Source: Zobellella maritima (GTDB lineage Bacteria > Pseudomonadota > Gammaproteobacteria > Enterobacterales > Aeromonadaceae). From it: 64,000 nt of DNA. Below, piece after piece: positions 1 to 8,187 of the stretch; position 1 is the stretch's first letter; each line of letters starts with the position of its first letter. The notes under the pieces were generated by a model. The model was not told where the DNA came from. It did not search any database and saw only the letters and a program-made list of their open reading frames with translations. Made by a program: the position numbers and the translations under genes. The stretch lies in assembly GCF_003075035.1 (NCBI RefSeq), contig NZ_QCZE01000001.1, forward strand, positions 1,984,759-2,048,758, read 5' to 3'.

Positions 1-49
1 TTTGCCCGTGGTAGCGTCGGGTCGATATGGTGCTACGGGAAACTGTGAC

Positions 50-1465
50 TCAATCACCGTCACCCTGAATAATCAGTTCGGCCAGCCTTTTGATGGCCGA
101 CTCGCTTCGACTGTCCCAGGGGCAGGACGCATTCAGGCGGAAACAGTGGCGATATTGCTCGCCGGCCGAAAACATTCTTCCCGGCGCAATGCTGATGCCA
201 TCCTCCAGGGCATGCCAATAAAGCCGGGTCGTACAGATGCCGCCCGGCAGCGTTATCCATAAAAAATAGCTGCCATCGGAATAATTCACCGCTGTGCCGG
301 GGGGGAAATAGCGTCTTATCGCCTGATAAAACGCATTTTTCCGCTGTTCCAGAAGCCGCCGGACGGTACGCAGGTGTTTGTCATAGCTGCCGGTCATCAG
401 GTAATCGGTCAGGGCCAGCTGCATGGGCGCACTGGTCGACAGGGTACTCATCAGTTGCAGTCGCTGTATGTGCTCGGCATGTTTGCCCGCCGCGACCCAG
501 CCGATACGAAACCCCGTTGCCAGGGTTTTCGAAAACGACGAACAATGCAGTACGTTGCCGCCGCTATCCCATGCCTTGGCGGGGAGCGGCCGTTCCGCAC
601 CGAAGTACAGCTCGCTGTAGACGTCATCCTCGATGAGCCCTACCCGGTGCTGGGCCAGCAGCTTCACCAGCCTTTGTTTATTTTCCCGGGATAGGGTGCA
701 GCCGAGCGGGTTCTGGAAGTTGGTCATCAACCAGCATGCCTTTATCGGATACTGAATGAGCGCCTGCTCCAGGGCATCCAGATCTATCCCCTGCTGCGGG
801 TGTGTCGCAACGGCCACCGCCTTTAACCTGTTGTGTTCAATCGCCTGCAGGGCCCCATAGAAGGCAGGAGACTCAACCACCACCCAGTCACCCGGCCGGG
901 TCAGTGACTGCAGGCTGAGATTGAGGGCTTCCAACGCCCCCGAGGTGATCACTATCTCGTCGGGCGAGATATCCATGCCCTGGGCTGCATAACGCTTGGC
1001 AATACTGCGGCGCAGGCGATCACTGCCCGGAGGCAGATTGACGATGGTACTGGCAGGCGTCATGTGACGGGCCACCCTGCTCAGTGAACGGGCCAGTTGG
1101 TGCTGAGGGAACAGCGCCGGATCGGGAAAGGCAGAACCAAAGGAAACAAACTCCGGCGACTTGCTGGTCTGCAGGACATTAAAAATAAACTCGTTGATAT
1201 CGATGTCTTCCGCCAACAGCAGTTTTTGCTCGGGTTTTGTATAAGTGCCCGCTTCTTTTTGGGGGGCAACAAAATACCCCGATTGGGGCCGAGAGATGAT
1301 CCAGCCCTGGCTTTCCAACAGCTGGTAGGCATTTAATACCGTCATCAGGCTGAATCCGGACTGCCGAGCCTTTTGCCTGAGCGACGGCAACTTTTCATCG
1401 ACCTGCCATATGCCGGCCTGGATCTGCTCCCTAAGTTGCAGCGCCAGCTGTTCGTATTTCGCCAT
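50..1465 (-). CDS. MocR/PdxR-type regulator (GntR HTH plus aminotransferase-like domain)
   Basis: The 471-residue protein has a GntR-type winged helix-turn-helix at about residues 1-70 (the stretch around LPSLRQKARQSGFSLMTVL). A fold-type I PLP aminotransferase-like domain follows from about 110 to the end. The PLP-lysine motif is visible as SSFSKTLATGFRIGW. Length and order match the MocR family, which are PLP-sensing regulators rather than enzymes. The start is an ATG without a clear Shine-Dalgarno, directly behind a CTGTTATA element that recurs 31 bases upstream. The target is unknown: the upstream neighbour is a same-strand LysR gene and the downstream gene lies outside the window. Confidence 0.85.
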   Translation of the reverse strand: MAKYEQLALQLREQIQAGIWQVDEKLPSLRQKARQSGFSLMTVLNAYQLLESQGWIISRPQSGYFVAPQKEAGTYTKPEQKLLLAEDIDINEFIFNVLQTSKSPEFVSFGSAFPDPALFPQHQLARSLSRVARHMTPASTIVNLPPGSDRLRRSIAKRYAAQGMDISPDEIVITSGALEALNLSLQSLTRPGDWVVVESPAFYGALQAIEHNRLKAVAVATHPQQGIDLDALEQALIQYPIKACWLMTNFQNPLGCTLSRENKQRLVKLLAQHRVGLIEDDVYSELYFGAERPLPAKAWDSGGNVLHCSSFSKTLATGFRIGWVAAGKHAEHIQRLQLMSTLSTSAPMQLALTDYLMTGSYDKHLRTVRRLLEQRKNAFYQAIRRYFPPGTAVNYSDGSYFLWITLPGGICTTRLYWHALEDGISIAPGRMFSAGEQYRHCFRLNASCPWDSRSESAIKRLAELIIQGDGD

Positions 1466-1466
1466 G

Positions 1467-1505
1467 CTGTTATATATAAATAAACATTAGATTCTTACTG
1501 TTATA
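1467..1505 (-). promoter_or_regulatory. Candidate operator: CTGTTATA direct repeat before the MocR gene
   Basis: CTGTTATA occurs on the plus strand at 1467-1474 and 1498-1505, a 31-base step of about three helical turns, inside an AT-rich stretch just upstream of the MocR start. MocR regulators commonly bind direct repeats in their own promoters. Assigning this one is inference. Confidence 0.3.
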
Positions 1506-1556
1506 CATGCTTTTCCCGGGAAGCGACATGCCGCCCGACACATACCCGGGCCACCA

Positions 1557-2474
1557 TCATTGGGCCAGCGACTGTACCAGGTGATCGAACTCTTCCTTGA
1601 GGGCAACCTGAAAATGCCGGCACAGCCGGGAGACCAGGTGGAATTTCGGCAACACTATGGCCACCTCGAATTCAACCTGGGGAGAAAAAGGCCGGAACAC
1701 CACGGCATTGTCACTTCTTTTGCTGTATTCCATGGCGGTGACCGGATCGATCAGCGCATAGCCGACCCCTTCGTTGACCAGGGCAATCGCCGAAGGGAAC
1801 AACTGGGTTTCGGCGACGGTGTTGAGCGGGCAATTGTGTTTGAGAGACAGGCTGCGCAGTTGCATGGTGGTCTGATGGGCATCCCCCAGGGTGATCACCG
1901 GCCGGCCCACCAGATCCTCGATGGTGATTTCCTGCCGGTCGGCCAGTTCCGAACCGGGTGGCAGCGCACAGAGCACCCTGAAGGTATAGGGAAAGATCTG
2001 CAGCTCGTTTATCGCCTGGGGCTTTTCCACTATACCCAGATCGAAATGACCGGCGGCAACCCACTCCTCCACCTTCCTGGAAGGGAAGGTCTGCAGGGAC
2101 AGCTTGACCCCCGGGTTACTGCGCATAAAGCCGGCGGCAATCCGGGGGGCCACCACCGCCAGGCCGGGCATGCAGCCAATCTGCAGCTTGCCGACCCGGC
2201 CGTGCTTCAGATCCTCGGCCAGCTCCTCGAGGTTGTTCAGCGCATTGAGTACCCGCTCGACCCCTTCGGAGAAGGACTTGGCTTCTATGGTCATCTCGGT
2301 GCCGTAATGGTTCCGTTTGAACAGCATAAATCCCATGTCGCTTTCCAGGTTGGCAATGGCCGAACTGACCGCCGGTTGCGTCAGGCCCAGCCGGCGCGCC
2401 GCCTTGCTGATGCTACCGCTATTGATAACCTCTTGAAATATATACAGTTGTTTCGCATTTATCTTGGGGATCAT
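1557..2474 (-). CDS. LysR-family transcriptional regulator
   Basis: This is a 305-residue LysR-type regulator. The N-terminal winged HTH is clear (SGSISKAARRLGLTQPAVSSA), followed by a substrate-binding effector domain from about residue 90. I chose the ATG at 2474 because GAGG lies ten bases upstream; the longer reading would need a TTG start. It is transcribed away from the sodium:solute symporter gene, the usual layout for a LysR protein that controls its divergent neighbour. It probably regulates the symporter/small peptide/FAD oxidoreductase genes in response to their substrate, which cannot be named from sequence. Confidence 0.88.
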   Translation of the reverse strand: MIPKINAKQLYIFQEVINSGSISKAARRLGLTQPAVSSAIANLESDMGFMLFKRNHYGTEMTIEAKSFSEGVERVLNALNNLEELAEDLKHGRVGKLQIGCMPGLAVVAPRIAAGFMRSNPGVKLSLQTFPSRKVEEWVAAGHFDLGIVEKPQAINELQIFPYTFRVLCALPPGSELADRQEITIEDLVGRPVITLGDAHQTTMQLRSLSLKHNCPLNTVAETQLFPSAIALVNEGVGYALIDPVTAMEYSKRSDNAVVFRPFSPQVEFEVAIVLPKFHLVSRLCRHFQVALKEEFDHLVQSLAQ

Positions 2475-2533
2475 GGGTAGCCTCGCCGGCAATCTCTATG
2501 ACTGCATAGGGGTAAAGATTTCTCTTATACATT

Positions 2534-2555
2534 CATCAAAAAGTATTATTTGATG
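2534..2555. promoter_or_regulatory. Inverted repeat between LysR gene and symporter gene
   Basis: CATCAAA (2534-2540) and TTTGATG (2549-2555) form a perfect 7-bp inverted repeat with an 8-base AT-rich centre, in the 146-base divergent promoter region. Its size and place fit a LysR-type operator for both directions. Binding is inferred. Confidence 0.4.
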
Positions 2556-2620
2556 TTATACCCAGGCAATTAACATAATCAATACAAGCTCACCACAAAC
2601 AAGGGACGTAGGAGAGAGTT

Positions 2621-4033
2621 ATGCACTATCTGGATACCATGGGCCTGCTGGCCTACTTTATATTGCTGGGATACATAGGATACCGAAGCGTCAAGAAGGT
2701 AAACTCCAGCGCCGACTTTGCCGTTGCCGGCAACAAGATAACCTGGCCTATCCTGTTCGCCACCCTGGCGGCCTCCTTCCTCGGTGGCGGCGCTTCCATG
2801 GGCCGGGCCGGCCAGGCCTTCGATCATGGCTATGCCTTTATGTTCGCAGCCAGTGCCTTCCCGATTGCCACCGTGCTGGCGGGGATCTTCATTGCCCCCA
2901 AACTGAAGCGCTATATCGGCGCCCATACGGTGGGCGACATTATGGAACAGCAGTTCGGCCGTTATGCCCGGCTGATCACCGGTATCTTTTCGCTGATATT
3001 CTGCATCGGGATCCTGGGCGCCCAGGCGCTGGCAGTCGGCACCGTATTCAATGCCATCATGGGCATCGACATTACTACCGGCATCCTGATCGGCATGGGG
3101 GTGGTGCTGCTATATTCCACCATTGGCGGCATGTGGGCGGTGATCCAGACCGATGTGGTGCAGTTTCTGATGCTGGCCATCTTCATGCCCATCACCCTGC
3201 TGATCGGCATCAATGAAGTGGGTGGGGCAGAGCAGCTGATTGCCCGCTTGCCCGACAGCCATTTCAGCATCATGGGCGATTACGGCCCCGGCATGTTCCT
3301 GAGCCTGTTTATCGCCTTCCTGCTGGGTGAAACCCTGGTTCCACCCTATACCCAGCGCGCCCTGGCGGCACCGGATTCCCGCAATGCCAAAATCGGCTAT
3401 ACCATCTCTGGGTTATTCGGTTTCCTGTTCTATTTCGTCAGCTCGACCATTGGCCTGATTGCCCTGATCCTCTATCCGGATATCAGCCCGGATCTGGCCA
3501 TGCCCGAGCTGATCAGAGCCGCCCTGCCCCTGGGCATCACCGGCCTGGTGCTCGCCTCCCTGCTCGCGGTGGTGATGTCGACCGCCGATTCCTATCTCAA
3601 CTCGGCGTCGGTGATCTTCGTCAAGGATATCTACCAAGGCTTTATCAACCCCGATATCGGCGAAAAGCAGAAGCTGTGGATTGAACGCCTGGTGAACCTG
3701 GCGATCGGCATCGGCGCCGTGGTGTTCGCCCTGTACGCGACCTCGATAATCGATGCCCTGCTGATCAGTTATTCCCTGTGGGCACCAACCATACTGATCC
3801 CCTTTGTGCTGGGTGTGCTCTTTGACCTTAAATGCAGCAAGTCGGCTATCGGTGCCATCATCGCCGGCGCCCTGGTCACAATTGTGTGGAAATGGGGCCC
3901 CTGGGATCTGAGCGGCATGACCGGCCTGTCGGCGTTGGTCGCCGGGGTATTAGCCAACCTGCTGGTCTTCACCCTCATTTACCACAGCTTCAAGAACAGC
4001 CGGGCCACGCCGTTGGTCACCAAAAACAGCTAA
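2621..4033 (+). CDS. Sodium:solute symporter (SSS family)
   Basis: The 470-residue polytopic membrane protein has about 13 hydrophobic helices and reads as an SSS/SLC5 transporter, a sodium-driven uptake system. The typical early region (SADFAVAGNKITWP, then a glycine-rich helix at about residues 50-60) and the conserved helix near ASLLAVVMSTADSYLNS are visible. An ATG with GGAGAG upstream sets the start. The gene lies 14 bases before a 33-codon membrane peptide gene and ahead of a DadA-like amine oxidase, so an amino acid or related amine is a reasonable substrate guess. The real substrate is unknown. Confidence 0.87.
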   Translation: MHYLDTMGLLAYFILLGYIGYRSVKKVNSSADFAVAGNKITWPILFATLAASFLGGGASMGRAGQAFDHGYAFMFAASAFPIATVLAGIFIAPKLKRYIGAHTVGDIMEQQFGRYARLITGIFSLIFCIGILGAQALAVGTVFNAIMGIDITTGILIGMGVVLLYSTIGGMWAVIQTDVVQFLMLAIFMPITLLIGINEVGGAEQLIARLPDSHFSIMGDYGPGMFLSLFIAFLLGETLVPPYTQRALAAPDSRNAKIGYTISGLFGFLFYFVSSTIGLIALILYPDISPDLAMPELIRAALPLGITGLVLASLLAVVMSTADSYLNSASVIFVKDIYQGFINPDIGEKQKLWIERLVNLAIGIGAVVFALYATSIIDALLISYSLWAPTILIPFVLGVLFDLKCSKSAIGAIIAGALVTIVWKWGPWDLSGMTGLSALVAGVLANLLVFTLIYHSFKNSRATPLVTKNS

Positions 4034-4047
4034 CAAGGAGTACCGTT

Positions 4048-4149
4048 ATGCATTGGTTCGAACTCGTTATTTATGCCATTTCCGCCACCTGCATCCTGAC
4101 GGCCCTGGCCATCGGCGTGATGTCTTACCGGTTCTACAAGGAAAACTAA
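4048..4149 (+). CDS. 33-residue single-helix membrane peptide, symporter-associated
   Basis: This short gene encodes MHWFELVIYAISATCILTAL and continues for 13 residues to a charged KEN end. It has one transmembrane helix, a strong AAGGAG at 4035-4040 and only 14 bases between it and the symporter stop codon. The strong ribosome site, hydrophobic composition and position argue that it is translated from the symporter mRNA. Small single-pass accessory peptides beside SSS symporters are known in other genomes. Whether this one stabilises or gates the transporter is inference. Confidence 0.72.
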   Translation: MHWFELVIYAISATCILTALAIGVMSYRFYKEN

Positions 4150-4154
4150 TGAGC

Positions 4155-4173
4155 AGGGGGGCGTCAGCCCCCT
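4155..4173 (+). terminator. G/C hairpin after the small membrane peptide gene
   Basis: GGGGGC at 4157-4162 and GCCCCC at 4167-4172 form a short stable hairpin with a GTCA loop, directly after the peptide stop codon. There is no T-run, so it is either a weak terminator or a processing/stability element before the FAD oxidoreductase gene. Confidence 0.3.
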
Positions 4174-4229
4174 ATCAGGGCCTGTTGTCCTGTTGCTGCC
4201 ATTCACGCCAATCAGGTGGTCTTATTACC

Positions 4230-5468
4230 ATGAAACATATCATCGTTGTCGGCGCCGGCATGGTCGGCCTGTCCGTGTCCGGGGCATTGCTGGAAAAGGG
4301 TTATCGGGTGACCCTGCTCGACGAAAATCAGCCCGGTTCGGGCACCTCGTCGGGCAATGCCGGCCTCATTGCCAACTACGCCACCACGCCGCTGGCCAAC
4401 CCCGACAGCCTGCGCGCCTTGCTGACGGAGTTCACCCGCAGCAAGCGCGCGCTGTCGATCGATCCCCGTTACCTGCCCGCCCTGACCGGCTTTGGCCGCG
4501 CCTTCCTGCGCGCCACCGGCAGTGGCCCCTTTGCCGAAAACAAGCGGACTCTGGTCGAGCTGGTTGCCAGGGGAACCCTGCTGCAACAACAGTTGCTGGA
4601 TAAACTGGGCTCGAATGAGCTCTATCAGACCCGAGGCTGCCTGCAGATCTATCGCCGGGATACCCCCATGGGCCCGCAGCTGGCCGAGCTGGCGGCCGCC
4701 AAACAGCGGGATGGGGTGCAGTGCGAAGCCCTTGATCGGGAGGCGCTGCTGAACCTGGAGCCGGGACTGAACCCCCAACAGCTGGCAGGGGGGCTCTGGT
4801 ATCCCGACACCTGGTCACTGCGCCACCCCCGGCAGCTCTGCATACGGCTCCACCAGCAGCTGCTGGCGCAAGGACTGGATTACCGGCCGCTGGCGGCTGA
4901 AAGCGTCAGCGAGACCGGTGGCCGCGCCCTGATACGGGCAGGCGACCAGGAGCTGGCGGCCGATGCCGCGGTGCTCTGTGCCGGCATGGGCAACCAGCAG
5001 CTGCTGGCCCCCCAGGGCATCAGGCTGCCGGTGGTCAGCGAACGGGGCTATCACCTGATGCTGGACGACAGGGATCTGGTGCTGAACCGGCCCGTCGGCT
5101 GGCTCGACCGCTATTTTTATGCCACCCCAATGGCCGAGGGCATCCGCATCGCCGGTACCACTCAATTTGCCAGGCCGGGCGCGCCCGTGGCGGTCGATAG
5201 GCACCGGCATATGCAGGAATGGGCCGCAAGCCTGTTCGGCCGCCCGGTCACAGTGACCTCGCGCTGGATGGGGGTGCGCCACAGCACCCCGGACTCCCTG
5301 CCCGTTATCGGCGCCCTGCCGGAGCACAAACATGTGCTGCTGGCCTTTGGCCATGGCCATCTGGGCATGACCCTGGGGGCCATCACCGGCCAGCTGATCG
5401 TCGAGGCCCTGGCCGGCCGCCAAACCGACCGGCTGGCCAGGGCCCTGTCGCCGGCCCGCTTCCTCTGA
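4230..5468 (+). CDS. FAD-dependent amino-acid oxidase/dehydrogenase (DadA/DAO family)
   Basis: The 412-residue protein opens with a dinucleotide-binding motif, IIVVGAGMVGLSVSGALLEK, and ends with the DAO-type second FAD segment (LAFGHGHLGMTLG). The overall pattern resembles the small subunit of D-amino acid dehydrogenase (DadA), which oxidatively deaminates amino acids and passes electrons to quinone. I start at ATG 4230, which makes the Rossmann motif N-terminal; an AGGTGG lies upstream. It follows the symporter and small peptide on the same strand, suggesting an uptake-plus-oxidation unit. The substrate could be a D-amino acid, proline-like compound or other amine. Confidence 0.82.
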   Translation: MKHIIVVGAGMVGLSVSGALLEKGYRVTLLDENQPGSGTSSGNAGLIANYATTPLANPDSLRALLTEFTRSKRALSIDPRYLPALTGFGRAFLRATGSGPFAENKRTLVELVARGTLLQQQLLDKLGSNELYQTRGCLQIYRRDTPMGPQLAELAAAKQRDGVQCEALDREALLNLEPGLNPQQLAGGLWYPDTWSLRHPRQLCIRLHQQLLAQGLDYRPLAAESVSETGGRALIRAGDQELAADAAVLCAGMGNQQLLAPQGIRLPVVSERGYHLMLDDRDLVLNRPVGWLDRYFYATPMAEGIRIAGTTQFARPGAPVAVDRHRHMQEWAASLFGRPVTVTSRWMGVRHSTPDSLPVIGALPEHKHVLLAFGHGHLGMTLGAITGQLIVEALAGRQTDRLARALSPARFL

Positions 5469-5514
5469 ATCACCGGCACTCCTGCTGCACAGGCAGTCTC
5501 GGCGCAGCTCCGTA

Positions 5515-6120
5515 TTACCCCTGTGGCGCCGTCTGTACCATCGACTGCCGGGTACTGAACGCCTGATACCAGCCGGCCAGCTGCGGGTAATCGTCACGCC
5601 AGGCAAGTCCGGAGAAACGGAGGTCCAGGTAGCCGAGCGCGCAGGCCAGGCTGATGGTGCCGATATGCAACTGTTCGACAAATGCCGGAACCTGCTGTTC
5701 CAGTTGCGCCAGGGCACGGCTGATCTTGCCCATCTGACCTTGCTGCCACTGTTCCCAACGCAGTTCTGCCGGCCTGGTAACCTGCTCATAACGTGCCAGC
5801 AGGGCCGCATCCAGTATGCCGTCGGCCAGGGATTGCAGGGTCAAGGCCGGCCAACGCCCTGCATCCGCCGGGAACAAACCCGCCCCCTGCTGCGCATCCA
5901 GGTATTCGCAAATCACCCGGCTGTCATACAACGCCTGGCCGTCATCGGCGATGGCGGTTGGCACCAGCCCCAGCGGATTATGGGCGGCGATGACCATATC
6001 TGCCTGGATCGGGCTGGCCTGTCCGGCAAGCTGCTCCAGGCTGTCGAAACAGCCGGCCTCATGGGCGACCACCAGCACTTTGCGCACAAACGGAGAAGTC
6101 GTGGAGGAGTAAAGCTGCAT
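5515..6120 (-). CDS. Glutathione S-transferase family protein
   Basis: The 201-residue protein has an N-terminal thioredoxin-like GST domain (MQLYSSTTSPFVRKVLVVAH; NPLGLVPTAI cis-proline loop; DSRVICEYLD) and an all-helical C-terminal domain. I chose ATG 6120, preceded by AAGGAC, because it begins exactly at the first strand of the GST fold. It stands alone, convergent with the FAD oxidoreductase. The electrophile substrate is unknown. Confidence 0.85.
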   Translation of the reverse strand: MQLYSSTTSPFVRKVLVVAHEAGCFDSLEQLAGQASPIQADMVIAAHNPLGLVPTAIADDGQALYDSRVICEYLDAQQGAGLFPADAGRWPALTLQSLADGILDAALLARYEQVTRPAELRWEQWQQGQMGKISRALAQLEQQVPAFVEQLHIGTISLACALGYLDLRFSGLAWRDDYPQLAGWYQAFSTRQSMVQTAPQG

Positions 6121-6216
6121 CTTAATGTCCTTATTATTTATGGGGGCTGTTTGGAACTTCATTTAAGAGCTGCCGGCGGATAAGCGGCAAATGCTTTTCA
6201 ACCCGATGACCGGGGC

Positions 6217-6236
6217 CTGCGGCGTGCTTGCCGCAG
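6217..6236 (-). terminator. Hairpin downstream of the DUF799 lipoprotein gene
   Basis: CTGCGGC (6217-6223) and GCCGCAG (6230-6236) form a 7-bp stem shortly after the end of the lipoprotein operon. There is no U-tract, so termination is only a possibility. Confidence 0.28.
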
Positions 6237-6271
6237 ACTAGTTCATTTATCCTGCAAATCGTGCCCTGCGC

Positions 6272-6928
6272 TTACTCGGTTTTACCATAGTTGGGAGAGC
6301 GCGGACCATAGAGGATACCGTTGGGGCGGGCCGCAGAGAGCAGCCGGGCACTGGTGATACCCGCAACCTGGTGTCCCTTGTCGGTCAGGGTATTGGCTAT
6401 CTGGGTTACGACCGCCTGCACCAGCAGGCCGACCAGGCCCCCGCCGGAGCTGGACTCCTGCTCGCTGCTGGAGGCGGTGGCGGTGCCTGCCCACAACAGC
6501 TGGCCGGTTCTTGAATCGACCAGTTTCGCCTCGGCGGTCACCCGGGTATCGCTGCTGATCACCATATAGGTAGTGCCATATTCGATCACATCGAGATAGA
6601 GGACCGCATCGGCACCAAAGATTTCATGCAGCTTGGCAACCGGCACCCCCTGGATTTCTTCCGGATTGACCAGGCCATTCTGGCGGAAGGTTTCGTCCAC
6701 CACCGCCACCGGCAGCACATAATAGCCCGACTCCGCCAGCGGATAGGTGACCTGCGACAACAGGCTGTAGCTGGCCTTGATATCGGGCGATTGGTTGACC
6801 GGCGGCAATACCAATATCGATCTGGGCCGGCTCTGTTCGAAGGCGCTATAATCGTAGGGTTCCGGGGTCACGCAGCCGGCAAGCAGGGCTGTCAGCGCCA
6901 CACCGGCCAGTCTTGAAATAGGCTTCAT
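6272..6928 (-). CDS. DUF799 (GNA1162-like) outer-membrane lipoprotein
   Basis: The 218-residue precursor has a lipoprotein signal ending in the lipobox LLAGC, then a domain resembling the DUF799/GNA1162 family (SILVLPPVNQSPDIKASYS, then VLYLDVIEYGTTYMVI). Its start codon overlaps the stop of the DUF4810 gene as ATGA, so the two are translationally coupled. It is the last gene of a three-lipoprotein operon with a CsgG-like protein. The set recurs in Neisseria, Vibrio and Shewanella relatives. A role in an envelope-spanning or secretion complex has been suggested for the family, but the function is not established. Confidence 0.82.
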   Translation of the reverse strand: MKPISRLAGVALTALLAGCVTPEPYDYSAFEQSRPRSILVLPPVNQSPDIKASYSLLSQVTYPLAESGYYVLPVAVVDETFRQNGLVNPEEIQGVPVAKLHEIFGADAVLYLDVIEYGTTYMVISSDTRVTAEAKLVDSRTGQLLWAGTATASSSEQESSSGGGLVGLLVQAVVTQIANTLTDKGHQVAGITSARLLSAARPNGILYGPRSPNYGKTE

Positions 6929-7284
6929 TGTGACCTCTCCTTACCCTGTTTCAGCAGGAAATCCATAAAAGGGGCTGACTCGGGGAACAGCGCTTTTTCG
7001 GTGGCGAACTGATTCAGGGCTTCTTCCTCTCGGCCGGTATTGGCATACAGCAGGCCGAGGTGGGCATGCAGCCCGGGCGGCACGCGGGTCCCCCTGGCCC
7101 TGGCCTGTTCGATATTCTCTTCCAGTGCCGCCACCTGCTCTTCAGGACCGATTTCGTCCTGTTGATAATACTGATACAGGACGGGTTGAAAATTATCCCA
7201 TTGATAGAGGGTAGTCGGGCCGCTGCAGCCTACCAGTAGGCCGGCCGCCAGCAGCACGCTGCTTGTCTTGTTGCACAAGTTCAT
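6925..7284 (-). CDS. DUF4810 small lipoprotein
   Basis: The 119-residue precursor has a signal peptide ending in LLVGC and a short domain (YQWDNFQPVLYQYYQQ) typical of DUF4810. A TPR-like helical part follows (HLGLLYANTGREEEALNQF). An ATG at 7296 in the same frame is possible, but 7284 has GGAA six bases upstream and begins right at the signal peptide. It lies between the CsgG-like and DUF799 genes and overlaps the latter by four bases. It is presumably a partner in the same outer-membrane lipoprotein complex. Confidence 0.78.
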   Translation of the reverse strand: MNLCNKTSSVLLAAGLLVGCSGPTTLYQWDNFQPVLYQYYQQDEIGPEEQVAALEENIEQARARGTRVPPGLHAHLGLLYANTGREEEALNQFATEKALFPESAPFMDFLLKQGKERSQ

Positions 7285-7299
7285 GGCCGATTCCATTGC

Positions 7300-7971
7300 T
7301 TATTGAACGGGTTGCCAGGCGCCGCTGTCGATGCCGGCCACCAGGTTGTTGACTGCCTCGCGCATGGCCAGATCCAGCACCTTGCCGTTCAGGGTGGAGT
7401 CATAACTGGCGGTACCGCCAAAGCCGATGATTTCCCGGTTAGACAGCTGGTACTCCCCCGCCCCCTGGGATGAAAAAACCACTTCTGAGGTTTGCACATT
7501 CACTACATTCAGATGAACCTTGGCATAGGCGATTTGCGACTTGCCACGGCCCAATATGCCAAACAGCTGATGATCGCCTACCGACTTGCGACCAAACTCG
7601 GTGATGTCACCGGTGACCACGTAATTCGCCCCCTTCAGGGTCTGGCGTTGCCCCTTGATGCCGGCCTCGGCCTGGATTTCAGCCATATTGGTGCGATCCA
7701 GCACATTAAAGCGATTACTCTGCTGCAGGTGGGTCACCAACGTGGTCTTGGCCTGATTACCCAGACGATCGACACCATCGGAGAAAATACCACGCTGGTA
7801 GCTGGAGCGATTATCGAATTTCCCCACCGAGATGGGGCTGCGCGGACCATGGTATTGGCTGCCGTAGCTGGCGACCTTTTCGATGCCCAGTGAACGGGAG
7901 GTTTCGGTGGCGCAACCACCGAGCAGGGCCACCGAGACCAGGGCTGAACAAAATACCGTTGTTTTTTTCAT
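7300..7971 (-). CDS. CsgG/HfaB-family outer-membrane lipoprotein
   Basis: The 223-residue precursor starts with a lipoprotein signal (lipobox LLGGC) and carries a CsgG-type domain: ISVGKFDNRS, then SNRFNVLDRTNMAEIQAE and GANYVVTGDITEFGRK. CsgG proteins form oligomeric outer-membrane channels for curli subunits. Here no curli genes are nearby and the protein is shorter than CsgG. The start at ATG 7971 gives a proper signal peptide and has GGAG upstream. It leads the CsgG-like/DUF4810/DUF799 operon, so it may build a channel or assembly platform with the other two. Confidence 0.82.
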   Translation of the reverse strand: MKKTTVFCSALVSVALLGGCATETSRSLGIEKVASYGSQYHGPRSPISVGKFDNRSSYQRGIFSDGVDRLGNQAKTTLVTHLQQSNRFNVLDRTNMAEIQAEAGIKGQRQTLKGANYVVTGDITEFGRKSVGDHQLFGILGRGKSQIAYAKVHLNVVNVQTSEVVFSSQGAGEYQLSNREIIGFGGTASYDSTLNGKVLDLAMREAVNNLVAGIDSGAWQPVQ

Positions 7972-8187
7972 TATGGGTAACATTCTCCAGTCATGACATA
8001 TTCGAATCGGTTGTGTTTTGCTAACAGCGGCCAAACATGGGGTACATCACTGGCCGGCCTCATGCAGAACACCAGGCGCTAGCATATCAATTTGGCCGGG
8101 GATTTAGGCATCATTATTGACCCAGGGCACCAGGGAAGATGGCCCATCCCTGTCCGCAGACGAGTATACTACCGCCATGACGACCGG

